Shown here one piece after another: positions 20,592-31,439 of a stretch of DNA of 64,000 nt. A program made the translations under genes and the position numbers. The first letter of the stretch is position 1. Every line of letters begins with the position of its first letter. The notes below the pieces were generated by a model that was given only the letters and a program-made list of their open reading frames with translations, was not told where the DNA came from and did no database searches. The stretch comes from Episyrphus balteatus (Eukaryota > Arthropoda > Insecta > Diptera > Syrphidae). Location: contig NC_079134.1 in the NCBI RefSeq assembly GCF_945859705.1, positions 63,466,437 through 63,530,436 on the forward strand, read 5' to 3'.

Positions 20592-21239
20592 TTGATGGCA
20601 TGCTTGGGAGACGATATCCCCAAAATGCAGCACATCACTGTATTCCTTCCAAAAAGCAGTTGGCAAGAGGACAGGAAGTCATTGGCTCATATCCAAGCCC
20701 AAAATGAAGGACTGGCAATCCAGGCCTGGAGGGTGCTCAAAAGCACGGCAGAAGGAAAGGGGCAACTGATGGTGATCAGCATGGATGCCAAGTCTGTCGA
20801 GGCTATAGTGAGGGCTCAACATGAACTTCACTATAAATTCGGCAAAATTGATGTATCAGGCCTAAAGAAACCATCAGTGCCTACTACCTTGCATAAGCCT
20901 GAAAACGTAGCACCCGAAGGGACCCAAGAGGTAGAAATGTCAGATGCTCCAATTCCTAAAAGCATCAAACGTCCTACCCGTTTTCCTACTACTGATTCCA
21001 ATCAATCCAATGAAACCCCACCCACAAACTCCCTACTACCCCTCCAAAACACCCAACAATCCCTCCCATCCGGCAGCCAGGCAGATTCACTGGACCTCAT
21101 GGGTATGGAAAAGGTTCGTCTCGACGATGAGTTAGAGGGCGTGGACCTCACCTTGAGTCAAACCGGGTCAGACATGCTTAATACTGAGGAGGAAGGGGAG
21201 AGAGGGGGCAATGGTCCCCATCTGTTAAAGTCAAAATGA
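20592..21239 (+). CDS. Non-LTR ORF1 protein (215 aa)
   Basis: Intact 215-codon frame. The N-terminal about 85 residues (GLAIQAWRVLKS, LMVISMDAKSVEAI) resemble the DUF4780-type domain found in some insect non-LTR ORF1 proteins; this is a tentative recognition. The remainder is Pro/Ser/Thr-rich and acidic with no cysteine knuckle. Its last codon overlaps the start of ORF2 (ATGA-type overlap at 21236-21239), typical of bicistronic non-LTR elements. The true start may lie upstream, since the 5' end meets fold-back J1 only a few bases before the ATG. Confidence 0.65.
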   Translation: MMACLGDDIPKMQHITVFLPKSSWQEDRKSLAHIQAQNEGLAIQAWRVLKSTAEGKGQLMVISMDAKSVEAIVRAQHELHYKFGKIDVSGLKKPSVPTTLHKPENVAPEGTQEVEMSDAPIPKSIKRPTRFPTTDSNQSNETPPTNSLLPLQNTQQSLPSGSQADSLDLMGMEKVRLDDELEGVDLTLSQTGSDMLNTEEEGERGGNGPHLLKSK

Positions 21240-23797
21240 ACAGACGCGCGATCACTAAGCTAGCCCAAATTAACCTCCACCACGCAAAAGCGACATCAGA
21301 CGTCCTGGTAAGAATGTTTGCAAAGGAGAATTTGGGACTAGCACTGATCCAAGAACCCTGGACCTACAAAGGTCAGGTAAGAGGTCTAAATAGTAGTAAC
21401 TCTGATTTAATATGGGACACGAGAAAAGAAGTCCTAACGTTCGGAACTTCTTACTTAGGTCGGCTGGTAGAAGGTTGGAGAGTAGTAGTAACTCTGATTT
21501 AATATGGGACACGAGAAAAGAAGTCCTAGACATAACGTTCGGAACTTCTTACTTAGGTCGGCTGGAAGAAGGTTGGAGAGTATCCAATGAACCTTCCCTG
21601 TCTGATCATAGAATAATTACATTCTCAATAACACGCCTTCTCACAGAGAACACCTCTGGAAGGAACCCTAAGAAAACCGACTGGAATCTTTATAAGAGTG
21701 CGGTACAAATCAATCTTGAAAGAATCGGTCCGGCTAGAACGACTAAATGTCACCTTGAACTTGACCATATGGTTAATGAGTTTAGTGGAGCAATCAATGA
21801 GGCATTTGAACTCAGTTGTCCCATTAAACCAATCAAAAGTCAGAAAGATGCTCCTTGGTGGAGCAAAAATCTGTCGAAACAAAGATCAAAGGTACGTAAA
21901 CTGTTCAATGAGGCAAAAAGAACTGGGGAGTGGGAAGGTTATACGGCAGAGTTGACAATTTACAACAAAGAAATCAGAAAAGCAAAAAGAAATAGTTTTG
22001 TGAGTTTTTGTGAAAATATTACCGCTTCTCCAGCTGCAGCGAGACTACATAAGGCTCTAGCGAAAGACAAAACTTTAAAGTCGCTAGCGCTTAGATACAA
22101 TGATGGTAGCTTTACTGAAAATGAAGAACAAAGGTCGACTCTGCTACTTAACACTCACTTCCCAGGATCGCTTCCAATGACAGGAAATGTTATAGAAAGT
22201 ACACCTTTCAAACCTAACAAAACATACTGGAAGTTAGCTACAGCTATCTGTTCAGGCAAAAGAATTGACTGGGCGATAAACACCTTTCAGCCTTTCTAGT
22301 CACCAGGTGTCGATTGTATCTTCCCTGCTCTACTTCAAAAAGGGGCGGAAGACCTGATGCCGTACATTATTAGCATACTTCGTAGTAGCATGGCACTTGG
22401 GCATGTACCAAGCCTGTGGAGAAGAGATAAAGTAATTTTTATTCCCAAAACTGGGAAAAAAGATACCACCCATCCAAAGTCATTCAGGCCAATTAGCCTG
22501 ACATCATTTCTACCTAAGACTTTGGAGAAAGTAATAGATAACTTCATTAGATCAGAAGTTTTAATAAATATGCCACTTAATCATCGCCAGCATGCTTACA
22601 GGGCAGGAAAATCTACGGAAACTGCCCTTTTCGAGCTAACAAATTCCATACAAAGAGCTTTGGATGCAAAAGAAACAGCCCTATGTGCTTATCTAGACAT
22701 AGAGGGAGCATTTGATAACACCTCACATGTCGCTGTAAACAAAGCTTTTGAAAGAAAAAAAGTTCCTATCACTGTAATGAGATGGATCAATGAAATGCTG
22801 AGCACAAGAACAGCTGAGGTAAGGGCAGGTCTTAATGTACAAACTATCATCACAACAAGAGGCTGTCCTCAGGGGGGGGGGGTCCTTTCACCCTTGCTTT
22901 GGAGTATTGTTGTGATGAACTACTAGAAAATCTAACTTCCCTAGGTATACGATGTCGCGGTTTTGCCGATGATATAGTAATAATAGCCAGTGGGAAGTTT
23001 GAAGAAACTCTTTGCGATATTATTCAAGGAGGATTAAAAAACATTCGGAAATGGTGTCTATCGGCAGGACTTAACATCAATCCTACCAAGACAACAATTA
23101 TACCATTTACCAAAAAAAGACTTCTTCCCCGTATGAAACCTATACGGTTAGCTGGAGAAGTAATAGAAACACAGAAGGAGGTTAAGTATCTAGGTATCAC
23201 ACTAGACAGTAAACTCCTCTGGAACAAACACGTAGAAATAACCACTGGTAAAGCTACGAAAGCCTTAATGATTTGCAAAAGATTAGCAAGCAATTCATGG
23301 GGCTGCAAACCATACATCCTTAGATGGATGTACACCATGATGGTAAGACCTATAATTACCTATGGTGCAACAACTAGGAAATCACTAGATAAAGTGCAAA
23401 GACTCACATGTGTCTGCATCACCGGGGCTATGAGAACATGCCCTACAGCAGCAATGGAGGTTATTCTTGATTTAACTCTACTTCACCTTATTATTGAAAG
23501 TGCTGCTAAGGGAGCTATCATGAGATTTGTAAAGGAAGGAACTGGGGCTGGAAAATGCATAGGCAACAGAGAAAGAGAATTCCTGTCCAGATCCTCAGAA
23601 GAAAACTTCCTTGACTTTCCAATATACATCTCAGAAGTAAAAAAGATTGGGTAGATGAATCTATCAACTACTCTTTTAAAGAAAATACCATCAAATGGTA
23701 CACAGACGGGGCGAGAACAGCGGAAAGTACAGGGGCAGGCGTCTTTGGGCCTAGTACCAAACTCTCCGTATCTATCCCCAAGTATCTTTCAAGCTGA
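21236..23797 (+). pseudogene. Non-LTR ORF2: deleted endonuclease, RT and start of RNase H
   Basis: It starts MNRRAITKLAQINLHHAKA with the endonuclease motif LIQEPW (about 21352). It then skips most of EN, resuming at the EN end (NEPSLSDHRIITFSI, about 21588). RT follows: KVIFIPKTGKKD, FRPISLTSFLPKTLEKVID, AYLDIEGAFDN, GCPQGG (with a run of 11 G at 22872-22882) and FADDIVI (about 22963). Frame changes occur near 22910 and at 23645-23654, plus a stop at 22297-22299. RNase H begins KWYTDGARTAEST (about 23690) and is cut by palindrome C1 after FQA. Confidence 0.85.
21391..21580 (+). repeat. 92/98-bp tandem duplication inside ORF2
   Basis: Two adjacent copies start TAGTAGTAACTCTGATTTAA at 21391 and 21483; the second has 6 extra bases (AGACAT). 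The duplication lies exactly where the endonuclease middle is missing. Confidence 0.9.
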
Positions 23798-25239
23798 TAG
23801 ACCAGGGTCGATAATTTTTGAAACCAAAAAAAATCATAGTAGAATGAAACCCATTGGAAAAGGAGGTGAATATGATGAAAATTAAAGGAAAAATAAATTA
23901 CGGGCGAGCCGAGTTCGGGAAGTGGGTGGGTTGAGTTTTTAATGGTAAAAAATGGCATATCTCGATTTCCGGCAAAACTACAAATCCTATAGAAAAAAAA
24001 TGTGTGGCAAAGTTGTAGGTAATAAAAAGATCTACAACTTTTGTATCAACAATTTTTTCACGTAACCTCAAAATTTATGTGAAAAATTAAAAAAACCGAG
24101 TTTTTGGTTTTTTATTTTTATCTTTTTCAAAAACAAAAATTTTTCTACGAAATTTTGTGAAAACTTACGTTATTATGTCCCAAATACACTGTAATTTATT
24201 TGATTTAAAATATTAATTTGTTCACCTTATTTTGACTTAATACCAAAAAAACACCCTAATTTTCAATCGAAAATTCACGTGTCAAAATATCAGCTTTTTT
24301 CAAAAAGTCGGTGGGCATTTCGTCCGTTAAAATGTCTATTTTCTGATGGTGTAAAAAAAAATTTACATTAGTATACTATAGAAGATGTTCTAGTAAAATT
24401 CAAAAAATGAAAAAAGCTTGAATTCGAAAAAAATTTTTATCATTGTTTACAATTTTGGCCTATTTATTCAAATTTACACGTTAATTACTCAAAAAACGTA
24501 AGATTTATCAATGTTACATGAAATCTTACGTTTTTTGAGTAATTAACGTGTAAATTTGAATAAATAGGCCAAAATTGTAAACAATGATAAAATTTTTTTT
24601 CGAATTCAAGCTTTTTTCATTTTTTGAATTTTACTAGAACATCTTCTATAGTATACTAATGTAAATTTTTTTTTACACCATCAGAAAATAGACATTTTAA
24701 CGGACGAAATGCCCACCGACTTTTTGAAAAAAGCTGATATTTTGACACGTGAATTTTCGATTGAAAATTAGGGTGTTTTTTTGGTATTAAGTCAAAATAA
24801 GGTGAACAAATTAATATTTTAAATCAAATAAATTACAGTGTATTTGGGACATAATAACGTAAGTTTTCACAAAATTTCGTAGAAAAATTTTTGTTTTTGA
24901 AAAAGATAAAAATAAAAAACCAAAAACTCGGTTTTTTTAATTTTTCACATAAATTTTGAGGTTACGTGAAAAAATTGTTGATACAAAAGTTGTAGATCTT
25001 TTTATTACCTACAACTTTGCCACACAACTTTTTTCTATTGGATTTGTAGTTTTGCCGGAAATCGAGATATACCATTTTTTACCATTAAAAACTCAACCCA
25101 CCCACTTCCCGAACTCGGCTCGCCCGTAATTTATTTTTCCTTTAATTTTCATCATATTCACCTCCTTTTCCAATGGGTTTCATCCTACTATGATTTTTTT
25201 GTACTTTTTAATGTTTTTTAAGGCATCGGCACTGGTCTA
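23798..25239. mobile_element. Fold-back element C1: 1.44-kb near-perfect palindrome, TSD TGA
   Basis: The ends TAGACCAGGGTCGAT and ATCGGCACTGGTCTA are inverted copies, and the arms match nearly base for base to a loop of about 15 nt at about 24508-24522. It is flanked by TGA (23795-23797, 25240-25242). Removing the insert and one TGA rejoins the RNase H frame as Q-A-E-V-N-A, independent support for the boundaries. Ends and layout match element C2 (56399-58238). No ORF. Confidence 0.93.
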
Positions 25240-25990
25240 TGAGGTAAATGCCATTGTAAAATGTGCAGAAATAAACTTCGAATTAAATCACCGGAATAAA
25301 AACATTGCCATTATGTCTGATAGTCAAGCTGCCCTAAAAGCACTTAAATCCTACGAAATCAACTCCAAGCTAGTATTGGAGTGTATAGGAAAACTTAACG
25401 AACTTGGCAAAATAAACAAAGTCACTCTCCACTGGGTACCTGGGCACTTTGGTGTCCAGGGTAACGAGGAGGCGGACTCCTTAGCAAAAACGGGAGCAAA
25501 TTCCCCTTTAATGGGACCCGAACCGTATTGCGGAATAGGAGAAAATGTCATTAAAAACAAAATAAAACTAGGAGAGCAAAAAACTGGGAAGAACTAGCAA
25601 AACTGAGACAAGCGAAAATGCTCCTCGGGAACTACAACCGAGAGCGTTTCAAATCATGTATCAATCTAAGTAGGAACAATGTAAGTTAAGAAGGCACCTA
25701 TGTACATATTTTGGGCTTAGTAAATAGTGCAACATGTAGATTCTGTAGCGAAAAAGAAGAAACACCAGATCACATCCTGGGTAGTTGCAAAGCACTAATA
25801 CACCAAAGATTTAAACACATGGGTCGCTACCAAGTAGAATAGGATAAATTGCACTCTTTGAAAATACCCCAAATAATCAATTTCATGAAAGGAATTAGGT
25901 TAGAGGAGGAGCTATAAAATGAGGTACTAACTCATTTAGATTAAAAGGGGGGTACAATAGATCTTACAGGTCGCAGTACATCTTACACCC
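25240..25990 (+). pseudogene. Non-LTR ORF2: RNase H C-terminal part and zinc finger
   Basis: Continues the RNase H interrupted by C1: EVNAIVKCAE (catalytic E), MSDSQAALKAL (D), and HWVPGHFGVQGNEEAD (H and D) up to about 25500. After a frame change near 25580 a cysteine finger CRFCSEKEETPDHILGSC is readable at about 25736-25785, as at the C-terminus of I/R1/Jockey-type ORF2. RNase H plus this finger places it in the I superfamily; the exact clade is open. Confidence 0.8.
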
Positions 25991-26550
25991 CAAATATCAG
26001 TCAATCAAATTCTCCCTTGCTCTTATGTGCGTCTCGCGCTTTGCGTCTTCGTTTAGAAGTGGACTTGGTTTTACTTTTGGTATATTTTTCATTATGCTTC
26101 TGGTCGTATTTTTCAGCCTAATTGACACACACGATAACGATACACCCTAGTTTGATTTTAAAACTGTAACATAAAACTATCCCATCATCGCAGAACAAAA
26201 TGGGATTTTTTTTTATCTGGCATAGGATTTTTTTTATTGATGAAGAACACTGGCTGAAAAACTCTTTTATTCGGTTTTCAATTTCATTTTGGAAAAAGTG
26301 AAGAATGAACAAAAATAATAGAAGAAATATATATGGCGGAATATAATATAATAGGAAATACATATATTCATAATAGTTGTTTTTGTTAATAACAAAAGAA
26401 TTTTAAAGAAACTGTTCGGTCATCCTGAAAAAACCGATCAGAAGTATAATGAAAAATAAACCAAAAGTCGCGGAGTCTATTTCTTCGGTTAAGTATTATT
26501 TGCGTGTATAGTAACGTTTTTAAATTTATTCAAAAGTTTTCGTTGCACAT
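25991..26550. other. No recognised feature
   Basis: AT-rich sequence, presumably Sfmbt intron, with no ORF, repeat arm or TE motif that I can support. Confidence 0.4.
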
Positions 26551-27155
26551 TAGGGTGGGTCAAAAAAATCGAAACTCTTTTTTTTTATTTGGTACTCCGA
26601 AAAATCGATTGCTAGACACCTCGAAAATATACACACCAAATATGAGCTCTTAATATTAATGGGAAGGTCCTCCGCTTCGCAATTTTCCATTTTTACATCA
26701 AATGATTTTTTTAAAATCGACTTTTTAGCAAATTTTTTTACATATTCTTGTAGGAAATTGAACGCTCTACAAAAAAGGCCTTGTACATTTTTTTCGGTTA
26801 TCTAGCCGTTTAATAGATATTTGAGGTCCAAAAATCGAGAAAATCTTTAAAAATTCGTTTTTTGTTCTTAATTTTGTAACAAATTGAAAAATTATAATAA
26901 TTAAACACGCAAGACATATTCTTGTAGGAAATACATAGATTGTTCCACAAAAAAGGTCTTATTAACTTTTTTCATTAATCTAACCATTCTAAAGATATTC
27001 GAGGTCAAATTTAAAAAAAATTTATAAAAAATACTTTTCACTGAAAATTCATTATTTTCAAATTAACAAGGTATATTCTTGTAGGGGCTTAAACGTTCTA
27101 CAAAAAATTACCTGAAATCAAATTGATTGCTTTAACCGTTTAAAAGATAATCGTA
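26551..27155. mobile_element. Element A2: single arm of the A fold-back family
   Basis: Starts TAGGGTGGGTCAAAAAAATC and follows the left arm of A1 (14412-15062) with scattered differences, including TATGAGCTCTTAATATTAATGG. It breaks off near 27155 without the opposite arm. The 27156-27244 stretch between it and element F is unassigned. Confidence 0.8.
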
Positions 27156-27788
27156 TCTACTATGGAAAATTATGTTGCCATAGCATTAAATATTATTTTA
27201 GGGCCTGAAATTTTGTGACACATGTTGCCGAGCATTATGTATATTAAGGTGGAGCGATTTTATTTTAATTTTTTATTTTCGGATTGGCATAGTAATAAAA
27301 AGTTGCGGTTTTTATAAACGAACAAAGCTGTATACTTAAAATTTTTAAATAATTTCATTTTGAGGTGCCCCAAGCCCTCTGAATGCTTAAAAAGGGGACT
27401 TTTTGACCTTTAAATTAAATTGGGAAAAATAAAGTTCAATATTCACTTCACTTTTAATTGAGATTTCAATCAAAAATTTTAACAAAGGTGCGGTTAGTTG
27501 AAAACCTAGAATTCTTAAAGTTCGATGTTCATACTTTTCGTAAGATTTTTTTCTAAAAAAATATATTAAAAAAGTCAAGTAACTTATTTTTTTCAAGTTT
27601 CACACTCAGTGAAACATGAATTTAAAAGAAAATTTATATTGACCCTTATTTTTCCCCATTTAATTTAAAGGTCAAAAAGTCCTCTTTTTAAGCATTCAGA
27701 GGGCTTGGGGCACCTCAAAATGAAATTATTTAAAAATTTTAAGTATACAGTTTTGTTCGTTTATAAATAGCGCAACTTTTTATTACTA

Positions 27789-28149
27789 CACTGAGCCAAA
27801 AAAACAACGTAAAATCAATGGAAACCAGTTTGAATCAATGGAAAATCACTACATTTTTAGCCTAAAGTGGAAAATGATTGAATCAAAGTAGCACACTTTA
27901 AATCTAAGTTGTTCACACATTAAAAAAAAATAAAAAAAAAAGTAAAACTGGCATCCGCTGGGGATCGAACCTGCTATACCTGGGTTGACAAGCTTGTGCT
28001 TTACCACTGTGCCATCTCACTTATAAAAATTCATGTGACAAACTGTAAGTTAAGCATAGGACGATCTTCAGAAAATTAATGAATATATTTTTCACCATTG
28101 ATTCAATGTAGAACGTATTAAAAATTACTATCCGTTTTTTCTCTGGGTG
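27789..28149. mobile_element. MITE G, TA target, nested in F
   Basis: The ends CACTGAGCCAAAAAAAC and GTTTTTTCTCTGGGTG are imperfect inverted repeats, flanked by TA on both sides (27787-27788, 28150-28151). The uninterrupted arm of F has a single TA there, which fixes the boundaries. A TA duplication suggests a Tc1/mariner-type MITE. It carries a tRNA-like segment on the minus strand. Confidence 0.85.
27949..28018 (-). other. Degenerate tRNA-like segment (Pol III box A/B-like) in MITE G
   Basis: The minus strand reads GAGATGGCACAGTGGTAAAG (box A-like) and, about 30 nt later, AGGTTCGATCCCC (a good box B), with a T run shortly downstream. Length is about 70 nt, but acceptor, anticodon and T stems do not pair well, so this is not a functional tRNA; a tRNA-derived fragment is more likely. 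Confidence 0.4.
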
Positions 28150-28402
28150 TATGCCAATTCGAAAATAAAAAACTAAAATAAAATCACTGCACCCTAATGT
28201 ATATTCATAAGGGGTAATATATCCAGATATAAGTAACATATTTATATCATATAAAAACTGCTCATTCGAATGTTATCAGCTACATGTTTATATTCATTCA
28301 AAGGAAAATCCAAATTTAAAACTATACAAACATCAAATTAAAGTATCTACGTACATACATTATGTATGTTAAGTGTATACCATAAAAGTTGTAAAAACCT
28401 AC

Positions 28403-28970
28403 CCATGCCATCCTTTTGAATTGGTATAACGGATGGGTCTATATTTCCTTTATACGCAATTGGTGTTTTTAACACCAATCCGGGTCGACTGACAATTTCA
28501 ATTTTTCGCGATTTTCTTTGATTTCTTGACTTATTAAGAGTTATTGCTCCTTTTTTTGTCGCCTCAGTTTTGATTACTCCAATAATGTGTTCAGTACCAT
28601 CATATGAGTTGCTGTCAGTCATCATGGCAAAGTCATTTATATTAATAATTTCTTGTTTGCTAGCAAGACCAGCAATTTCATCGTCCTCCCTACTTTCACC
28701 TATTGCATCGAAAACCTGAGTGACATATTGTGTACCACCGTGCTCAATACTTTCGTCGTGATCAATAATTTCTGGATATCCTTGAAACGCGGTTGTCTGT
28801 AAAATTTGATGATTGCTACCTACTTGTGATATTCCATATAAGTCGTTAGCGTTTATGGCGGCGATTGAAGCCGTTTGCTGTACGCGAAGTGAAGCGGTTG
28901 TCACTTCATGAGGTGTTGCTCCTTGACCACTATACTCTCCGCCAACAACGCTCATCATTGGATTTATGTC
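28403..28970 (-). CDS. Sfmbt: Sfmbt, second coding exon (N-terminal region)
   Basis: Polycomb-group protein with an FCS finger and four MBT repeats; it binds methylated histone tails and partners Pho. This exon encodes part of the N-terminal region before the FCS finger: DINPMMSVVGGEYSGQGAT, KQEIININDF, NSYDGTE and the well-conserved RPGLVLKTPIAY ... DPSVIPIQKDGM. I recognise these against Drosophila Sfmbt from memory. Splice sites: acceptor ...TTCCTTAAACAG before 28970 and donor GTAGGT at 28402-28397, phase 1. The frame is open throughout, in phase 0 with the preceding exon. The FCS finger and MBT exons are not in the window, so the next intron exceeds 28 kb. Confidence 0.85.
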
Positions 28971-29667
28971 CTGTTTAAGGAACACACAGTCGTCGATTTT
29001 TCAGTTTAATATAACAACGCATCAAGATACGTATATGCATTGTAAGCACATTAATGTAAACAACGTATGAAGTGCATGTTTAAAGTTGAATTCATTGTAA
29101 AGGGAAGGAACATGTGGGACATAAAAGAAATCAAAATATAATTAAATCAAAATATAAATACAAAAACCAAAATATAAATCAATCAAGTTATATTTATGTC
29201 GTTTTCGATTGACAGTCCGGAAGCGTCCGGAATCATTCAGAAGCCTTCTGAAAGTGTTTTATTCGCAACGAATATGACCGGCGGAACGCTTCGCAGAAGA
29301 GAAATTCTCATCTTGATTTCAAAACGGAATTCACTCAAAATCACCAATATTTAAATAATTAAACATCAAAACAAATTTTCTAGTAGAAAAGCAAAAAAAA
29401 AATATTTTATTATTCACCAATACAGGTATAAAACTTCAGAATTGAGTGGAAGCGATTCAAACTGTTTTATTGGATTTCAGAATGAGTTAATCCTTAAGTA
29501 AAACCAATCGAAAACGACATTACAGATTTTGAATAAAACAAAAAAAAGAACAAAAAAAAAATAGAATTTTAAACTTGCTTTAAACTTATATAAACTCGCA
29601 TATTTTTTTTTTCATATATGTATTTTATTTAATAAAAGTATTTATTAAAAGATTTTATTTTTATTAC
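28971..29667 (-). other. Sfmbt intron (697 bp) with a MITE
   Basis: Bounded by donor GTAATA and acceptor AACAG on the minus strand. It contains the 29196-29520 MITE; the rest is AT-rich without features. Confidence 0.75.
29196..29520. mobile_element. MITE in the Sfmbt intron (325 bp)
   Basis: Ends ATGTCGTTTTCGATTG and CAATCGAAAACGACAT, perfect 16-bp inverted repeats. The interior has GTCCGG/CCGGAA motifs. No clear target duplication could be fixed, and no ORF. Confidence 0.75.
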
Positions 29668-29811
29668 CATTGCATTTTCTTGTTGAGAAATATCATCCAT
29701 TACAGAAACTCCAACAGAAGAATGACTGAAATAAGATGTACCACCTTCAAGTGACAGCCGATCTGGGTTATACTGACTCATCCACATCATTTTAAGTTCA
29801 GAAGGATTCAT
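29668..29811 (-). CDS. Sfmbt: Sfmbt, first coding exon (start codon)
   Basis: ATG at 29811-29809 begins MNPSELKMMWMSQYNP, closely matching the start of Drosophila Sfmbt as I remember it, and continues GVSVMDDISQQ. The exon starts at 29827 after a strong acceptor (poly-T then CTTAG), leaving a 16-nt 5' UTR segment, so at least one upstream noncoding exon must exist. The donor GTAATA follows the ATG codon at 29668, phase 0, joining to the exon at 28970. The 5' UTR exon and promoter were not found between 29828 and 64000; they may be there unnoticed or outside the window. Confidence 0.85.
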
Positions 29812-29996
29812 TCTTTGTAAGTACGTTCTAAGAAAAAAAAAAATCAAATAATTTAAAAATATTAATTGGATTTCATTACGAAACAAATATATTTAGTGCT
29901 TGCATTAGAATATCTCAATACACCCAGCGGCAGTAGATATGCTTAATAAAACAATGTGTCTGTTTTCAGTGTTGCTCAGATAATTTTCATTGATAG

Positions 29997-30630
29997 CACT
30001 GGTTTACAAGGGTTTTGTTGCCGAAACAAAAATATACTTTTCTGAAGTATATATACGAATCAGAAGTCAGAAAGAACTAATCAGCTCCCGTTTTTGAGAT
30101 ATTACCGTTAGAAAATGCAAAAAAACGTTTTTTTCAGTTCTTCGGACCTTATTATTTTGTATAAGGAAAATTGTTTGAGCTTATTTAGTAACGGTTTCTA
30201 TAAGAAACAATCTTTCGATACCTGTTTAAATCTTTTCAATATCTTTTGTATTGCCCGAGATATCTTAAAGTGAAGTAAGTGGGTTTTGCTTCATATATGT
30301 ATCATAAAGAAGATAATGACGTTATAAAATTTATAAAAATACCAAAGAACTGAGGATTTCTCGGGCAGTAAGATAGATGTCGCAAAGATTTAAACAGATT
30401 TAAAAAGGTGGAAAAAGTTCTTATAAAAAACGTTACCAAATATGCTCAAACAATTTTCCTTATATAAAAAATAAGGTCCGAAGTACTGCACTTTCTAACG
30501 GTAATATTTCAAAAACGGGAGCTGATTAATTTTTTCTGACTTCGGATTCGAGTTCAGCACACCGAAAACCTTCAGAAAAGTATATTTTTGTTTCAGCAAC
30601 AAAAAAAAATTTTTATTTTGGTAACCAGTG
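29997..30630. mobile_element. Fold-back element H1 (CACTGG ends), TSD TAG
   Basis: The ends CACTGGTTTACAAG and TTTGGTAACCAGTG are inverted repeats, and the arms match through AAACAAAAATATACTTTTCTGAAG and the GCTCCCGTTTTTGAGATATT block. It is flanked by TAG (29994-29996, 30631-30633). CACTR ends with a 3-bp duplication fit EnSpm/CACTA-type elements, but there is no coding capacity. A second copy is at 40918-41532. Confidence 0.85.
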
Positions 30631-30633
30631 TAG

Positions 30634-31439
30634 TTATTGCTTATTTAATTCTATATTAATATTCTAAATAAAAACAACGATTTTCACGTTTTTAAATTGT
30701 ATTTATTTTTTAAGTAATAAAAATAAAATGAAAAATATTCATATCTCAAAATTTGAAAAAAAAAAAACATCAATAATTCTATTAATTTGTATCGACTGAA
30801 GGTTTTATTTTGCGTTTTGGAACGTTTTCTTTATGAACGTCTAAGATTAAAGCTTAAACACTTAAGATAAAAAAAACTCCGAGTTTCTCTTGAATTTCTT
30901 TGTTAAAATTAATTCTAAGAAGATATGCTTCAAATATTTACCGTTAATTCATCGGATATGATGAACGGTAAAATTGTACGTCTAATTTACGCATGAAAGG
31001 TGGAAGATATATGCGAGGGTAAATTACTCTATCATTCGAATTCTATTTTCTTCCGTTTTCGAATTTTAGCTGTTCCGAATTCCGTATTCGAACACATTCT
31101 GTGGATTTATAGGTGTTCCGAAAAACGAAAAGATTTGCAATCCGACAAATGTTAGCGGTTTTCGACAAAAATGAAAATACATAAATCAATTATTTATAAT
31201 TAAAAAAAAATTTAATTATTCATCAAAAGGGGAAAGCTTAACTTCAGCAGAAACAATTCCTACTAGTAAGTTATCTTATCGCGCAAATTTGTGAATTTCA
31301 GAACTCTCCTGCTCATATATTACATGATTTTATAATTTTTGATGAGGTGAGAAATTCAAAGGAAGAAACCCTTAACAGAAAAGGTAGACTTTTAACGGAA
31401 AACGGTGACAAAAATATGGCGAACTTACTTTTATCAGCG
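30634..31439. other. No recognised feature
   Basis: AT-rich DNA without a convincing ORF, inverted repeat or TE motif; unassigned. Confidence 0.4.

Larger units (their letters stand above)
20585..25990 (+). mobile_element. Non-LTR retrotransposon with RNase H (I superfamily type), broken
   Basis: Plus-strand element with ORF1 (20592-21239), and ORF2 pieces for endonuclease start (21236-21390), EN end, RT, RNase H and a C-terminal zinc finger. It is interrupted by palindrome C1 (23798-25239) in RNase H. The 5' end abuts J1 mid-arm, so it inserted there. The 3' end is not sharp; similarity to coding sequence ends near 25920 and a short AT/GT-rich tail follows. Several frameshifts, an EN deletion and a tandem duplication make it a pseudo-element. 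Confidence 0.85.
27245..28196. mobile_element. Fold-back element F, hAT-like, TSD ATGTATAT
   Basis: The ends TAAGGTGGAGCGATTTTAT and ATAAAATCACTGCACCCTA are inverted copies. The arms (27245-about 27430 and 27640-27788 plus 28150-28196) match well. It is flanked by the 8-bp repeat ATGTATAT (27237-27244, 28197-28204). An 8-bp duplication with a TAGGGTG-like start fits hAT elements. A 361-bp MITE (27789-28149) interrupts the right arm. No transposase. Confidence 0.85.

Noticed and set aside
27949..28018. Functional tRNA gene
   Set aside because: Box A and B are present but stems do not pair properly and it sits inside a MITE; kept only as a tRNA-like segment.
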